From the NCBI GenBank assembly GCA_964564545.1, contig CAZMBP010000019.1:1-64000 (forward strand): a stretch of DNA of 64,000 bases, given 5' to 3'. Position 1 is the stretch's first letter; each line of letters opens with the position of its first letter. The position numbers and the translations under genes are program-made. This DNA is from CAJQQY01 sp964564545 (GTDB lineage Bacteria > Bacteroidota > Bacteroidia > Chitinophagales > Saprospiraceae). The notes beneath the pieces are model-generated. The model worked only from the letters and a program-made list of their open reading frames with translations. It was not told the origin of the DNA and searched no databases. Below are positions 61,149 to 64,000 of the stretch, one piece after another.

Positions 61149-61437
61149 TCAATATCTATGACCCTTTAATTTGAAATTTCTTGACATATTATATCCAAAA
61201 TGTATATCTCCTTTACTCCAATCTTCAGTTATATCACCTATAAATGCTTTTTCAATCATTCCATCTGAGTTGGCTTTTTATCTCCAACAGCTAATAATAC
61301 TTCCTGAAGCGGAGTGTCTTCAGTCCAATTATTACTAGGTTTTTGGTATTCAAAACCTAAAACAGATATAGCTAATAACAATACAATTACAAATTTAAAT
61401 AGCGTAAGGATTTTGCAAAAGGTTTATTAATTTTCAT
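61149..61437 (-). pseudogene. Decayed small secreted-protein gene (two frameshifts)
   Basis: Read on the minus strand: it starts with ATG at 61437 (MKINKPFAKSLRYLNL then stop), a shift of frame continues as FKFVIVLLLAISVLGFEYQK (signal-peptide-like) through TEDTPLQEVLLAVGDKKPTQ to a stop, and another shift continues as SDGMIEKAFIGDITEDWSKG to YNMSRNFKLKGHRY and stop at 61149. Joined, it reads as a ~95-residue exported protein, so it looks like a recently broken gene. Sequencing error in homopolymers is the alternative explanation. Confidence 0.55.
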
Positions 61438-62102
61438 TATACTTTTGACCATACGAGGGGAGAATAGGGGAGGGTTGCCTTGAGTAAAGGTTTTTATAAA
61501 TTTTATTTTTGAATTATGTTTTTAATCCCCACTATTCTACTTTTTTTTCCTTGAAGAAAAAAAAGTAGCAAAAAAAATTCAAGGCTGTATTCCTTTTTTA
61601 ACGTAAAATTGAATTTAAAAAGGCTAAACAGTTTGAAACTCGCTTTGCTCAAACAGCAAACTGTTTTTAACGCCTTTTTTAATCCAATTTTTCTAAAAAG
61701 AATAAGGCCGGGAGTAAATGGCAACGTTTGTTTTCATGTCGAGCAAAAAAAGTTACCAATGAAAATTAAAATTCATGCAAACACTTGCCACAGATAAAGT
61801 TGTTAATCACAAAATATTTTCACGTATAAAAATCGTTTTTTTCTTTTCATAAAAGAAGTAAAATTGAAAGGAAAACCATGAGAGTTAAGGAGTGGGCGAG
61901 GTACGGCGAAAAATGAGGGTGCGGGAGCTTGCTTTGCGCAAAGCTATTTTTTCGCCTAGAATTTTTTTTCTTTTTTTCATTGAAAAAAAGAAAATACCAC
62001 AATTCATCCACCAACTTCAGAACTTAAAAACAACTTCAAGAATAAAAAAACAGAAACCCAAAGTAGGTTTCTGTTTTTTTATAACAATACAATTACAAAA
62101 AA
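61438..62102. other. Repeat-rich non-coding region
   Basis: 660 bp without a credible gene. It contains AT/GA-rich inverted repeats: a CTACTTTTTTT...AAAAAAAGTAG stem near 61540-61573, nested AAAAAGGC...GCCTTTTTT with ACAGTTTG...CAAACTGT at 61616-61681, a GC-richer stretch (GGGCGAGGTACGGCG...GAGGGTGCGGGAG) around 61893-61930, and a TTTTTTC...GAAAAAA stem at 61970-61992. Function unknown; parts resemble recurring palindromic junk in Bacteroidota intergenic DNA. Confidence 0.4.
62044..62080. terminator. Bidirectional terminator after DUF3570 gene
   Basis: AAAAAAACAGAAACC and GGTTTCTGTTTTTTT form a 15-bp stem with a 7-base loop (arms 62044-62058 and 62066-62080). Confidence 0.88.
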
Positions 62103-63293
62103 TTATTTAATGCCAAATGACAACCCTAAGCTAATAATAAAGGCATCCAAACCAGTACTCCTTTTATAATAAGCCGATCGAAGTTCCACAGATTTAAACA
62201 TAAATAATTTTTTAGTAAAAGGAACTTTAGCTCTTCCGATTCCATAAACAGGAGAATATTTAAATCCCATTCCAAATTTATGACTACTCAATTCTGAAAG
62301 ATCGTAATCAGAAGTATAGAATGCATCTGTAGAATTATGCACTTCAAATGGCGCAAAATAATCCGAACTCGTTTGAGTATTGTATCTATAAAATGGAGAA
62401 ATAGTAACTGAATTACCTAATTTTATTGGCGTCTCCAGACTCATCGTATGCGCTTTGATTCCAAAGTCATCCCAATAAAATCTGTAATAAGAACGCACAA
62501 CGAAATTATCAAAAGGGAAGTAGTTTAATCTAATTCCAAGTGGTAATTTCAATCGACTACTTGGTAATCTCTCAATATCAGGAATATTTTGATCCGAAAA
62601 ATACACCCGATGAAATGGAGTTGATAATAATCCTTTCATATATATAGCGTCCAATGAAACGAGCATTTGCAATCGTTTATTAATAACTTGAGCATACCTA
62701 AATTGAAGATTGTAGGATTGTCGACCACTAGTTGGCAAAGAAACATCACCTCGTAATTCGGTAGGATAAATGAGATCCCAATTGTCAATAAAGACTTGCC
62801 CATTAAGGCTCAATTCACTATTTCCTTCATTTAACTCTTTAGCATAAGATAGTCCAGCGCTAAATGAGGTGTAATCATATTCTGAGGAAAATCCTAATTT
62901 CGCACCAAAGGTCTGGTTCTTTTTTAAGTTCTTTCTTTGGTAGGTTAAGTTGGTATAAGCACGCACATCCTTACTTGATGCGGAAGAAACATTATTATCA
63001 ATATTATCAGTAGATGCCGATGTATAATAATCTGCTCCCCCTGATACGGTCAAAGAATTGATACTATCCAAAGGCATTTTTACAACAATAATGTTTGAGA
63101 TATCAGTTAATTCTTCTGTACCAATTCCTCCTGTGACGGCTCCATTATTTCCATCTTGTTGGTAGTATCCTGAAAGAAAATCAATTTCTACTTCTTTGGA
63201 ATTAGCTTTCATTTCATAATTATCTGATTGAGCAAAAATGAATTGACTAAAACTCAAAATTAGAATGGAAAGAAAATGTTTTTTATTTTTCAT
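62103..63293 (-). CDS. DUF3570 outer-membrane-like protein
   Basis: 396 residues. Signal peptide to FAQSDN, then the DUF3570 pattern: LSGYYQQDGNNGAVTGGIGTEELTDISNIIVVKMPLDSI and an asparagine/aspartate-rich DADYYTSAS-type repeat (GGADYYTSASTDNIDNN), followed by beta-barrel-like strands ending in SLGLSFGIK. DUF3570 proteins are found with ApbE and DUF4266 partners, as here. Probably an outer-membrane barrel that works with a flavinylated or redox partner; that role is inferred from neighbours. Confidence 0.8.
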   Translation of the reverse strand: MKNKKHFLSILILSFSQFIFAQSDNYEMKANSKEVEIDFLSGYYQQDGNNGAVTGGIGTEELTDISNIIVVKMPLDSINSLTVSGGADYYTSASTDNIDNNVSSASSKDVRAYTNLTYQRKNLKKNQTFGAKLGFSSEYDYTSFSAGLSYAKELNEGNSELSLNGQVFIDNWDLIYPTELRGDVSLPTSGRQSYNLQFRYAQVINKRLQMLVSLDAIYMKGLLSTPFHRVYFSDQNIPDIERLPSSRLKLPLGIRLNYFPFDNFVVRSYYRFYWDDFGIKAHTMSLETPIKLGNSVTISPFYRYNTQTSSDYFAPFEVHNSTDAFYTSDYDLSELSSHKFGMGFKYSPVYGIGRAKVPFTKKLFMFKSVELRSAYYKRSTGLDAFIISLGLSFGIK

Positions 63294-63306
63294 TTTTTAT
63301 AACAAT

Positions 63307-63525
63307 TTAATTACATCCACAACCACCACCGACTTTTCCGCCGTTGGCACCTGCTCCACCTTCGCGATAGGATTCAAAATTGGTTTCAAACGTTTGTATT
63401 TTTTTAGCTGCTAGATCCATCTCACTATCATTGAGATACATTTTTTGATATGCCTTGACGGACACACAACTATTTAAAAATGGGAGCAACAACAGCACCC
63501 AACAATATTTTTTTATTTTTTTCAT
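63307..63525 (-). CDS. DUF4266 small lipoprotein
   Basis: 72 residues; signal with lipobox LNSCVS (C20). The mature part is short: VKAYQKMYLNDSEMDLAAKK and a glycine-rich C-terminus ending GGGCGCN, the DUF4266 pattern with two terminal cysteines. Sits between apbE (11 bp) and the DUF3570 gene (13 bp) on the same strand. Confidence 0.8.
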   Translation of the reverse strand: MKKIKKYCWVLLLLPFLNSCVSVKAYQKMYLNDSEMDLAAKKIQTFETNFESYREGGAGANGGKVGGGCGCN

Positions 63526-63536
63526 ATGATAAGGTT

Positions 63537-64000
63537 TTATAAATTTTCGAGTTTTAATTTTTTTGAAGTAAGTACTTCATCGTCATCAGTTACGATTAAG
63601 CATTCAACTGATTTTAATCTGTTAATTAAATTCATTCCTTCGTCTTTCCCAAGAACGAAAACAGAGGTAGCCAAAGCATCAGCGATTTCTGCATCTGGAC
63701 AAATGACGGTAACACTTTTGATTCCGGTAGTAGGATAGCCAGTTCGAGGATCAATAATGTGGGCATATCGTTGGCCATTGAAAGTGACAAATTTTTCATA
63801 ATCACCAGAAGTAACCACCGACAAATCATTAGTTTCTAAAATACCGAGCACCTTATTTTTATCTTTTGGATCAGCGATTTTAATAGTCCAACCATTTGGA
63901 TCCTTATTTTTTCCCCAAGAGATTAAATCGCCACTTGCGTTCACGACTCCTCCTGCGATAGCAGATTTTTTCATGACTTGCATTGCTCGGTTGGCAGCAT
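63537..64000 (-). CDS. apbE: FAD:protein FMN transferase (ApbE), N-terminal part outside window
   Basis: C-terminal ~154 residues; the frame is open to the window end at 64000. ApbE hallmarks: AIAGGVVNASGDLISWGK, SVVTSGDYEKFV...NGQRYAHIIDPRTGYPTTGIKSVTVICPDAEIADALATSVFVLGKDEG. It transfers FMN from FAD to a Ser/Thr of target proteins (flavinylation) in the periplasm. First visible gene of the ApbE-DUF4266-DUF3570 operon, which is the known type of flavinylation-associated cluster. An ATG at 63983 lies inside the domain. Confidence 0.9.
   Translation of the reverse strand, partial: AANRAMQVMKKSAIAGGVVNASGDLISWGKNKDPNGWTIKIADPKDKNKVLGILETNDLSVVTSGDYEKFVTFNGQRYAHIIDPRTGYPTTGIKSVTVICPDAEIADALATSVFVLGKDEGMNLINRLKSVECLIVTDDDEVLTSKKLKLENL

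Noticed and set aside
1..64000. tRNA, rRNA or tmRNA genes
   Set aside because: I found no cloverleaf-like GGTTCRANYCC arms or rRNA core sequences on either strand by reading; a covariance-model search was not possible.

Overview
The window is low-GC, AT-rich DNA from a member of the Bacteroidota. The evidence is three or more proteins ending in type IX secretion (T9SS) sorting domains, a SusC-like TonB receptor paired with a DUF4249 lipoprotein, several ECF-type sigma/membrane-partner pairs, Bacteroidota-type promoter boxes (TAnnTTTG), no obvious Shine-Dalgarno sites, and a fused two-component (alpha plus beta) 2-oxoacid dehydrogenase E1. The gene mix fits a Saprospiria/Cytophagia-like heterotroph, but I cannot name a genus. 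I saw no rRNA, tRNA, CRISPR array or intact insertion sequence.

Layout. 1-8.6 kb: ordinary metabolic and envelope genes (PLP dehydratase, DUF998 protein, VOC protein, GH73-like glucosaminidase, PI-PLC-like phosphodiesterase, YbaK, beta-lactamase-fold hydrolase) and an ECF sigma/membrane-protein pair divergent from two tiny membrane proteins. 8.6-15.7 kb: a plasmid-type replicon module. It has a small ParA and a ribbon-helix-helix ParB-like protein, with eight clusters of GCTGTAAAT-type palindromes spread over 3.6 kb. A run of about 15 widely spaced GGGGACA...AGGG iterons lies just upstream of a Rep_3 initiator with a probable autorepression operator, and a KilA-N protein follows. The window is therefore either part of a secondary replicon (plasmid or chromid) or a chromosome carrying an integrated one. 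15.8-17.8 kb: an RNA-repair operon (Rnl2-like RNA ligase overlapping an HD-Pnk end-healing enzyme), preceded by a 107-nt near-continuous hairpin.

18-31.4 kb: fused E1 dehydrogenase divergent from an Lrp/AsnC regulator; AraC regulator with an AhpD-like protein and a cupredoxin; secreted amidohydrolase; POT transporter; TonB receptor/DUF4249 pair. 31.4-39.8 kb: a large nested palindrome, a T9SS protein, a lipoprotein, an ECF sigma overlapping a membrane-anchor/beta-barrel fusion, and a six-domain fasciclin protein whose central domains are near-identical DNA repeats.

39.8-51.7 kb is the part I find most interesting. A sigma-70-like factor and its TPR-containing membrane partner face a run of genes on the opposite strand: three lipoproteins, then an operon of secreted subtilase (T9SS), membrane-anchored TPR-CHAT protease-like protein and beta-barrel protein. 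Four near-identical promoter signatures (GGTAAGA, 13-14 bp, ACGATA) precede the three lipoproteins and the subtilase operon, so the whole set looks like one locally encoded regulon. Two of the lipoproteins share a motif and end in glycine-zipper-like tails. I infer an envelope-located proteolytic response module; its job is unknown.

51.7-64 kb: DUF5995 protein, CotH/lamin-tail T9SS protein, PhnA, an unknown overlapping gene pair, two short-chain dehydrogenases divergent from a TetR regulator with paired operators, a decayed small gene with repeat-rich non-coding DNA, and an ApbE-DUF4266-DUF3570 operon cut by the window end.
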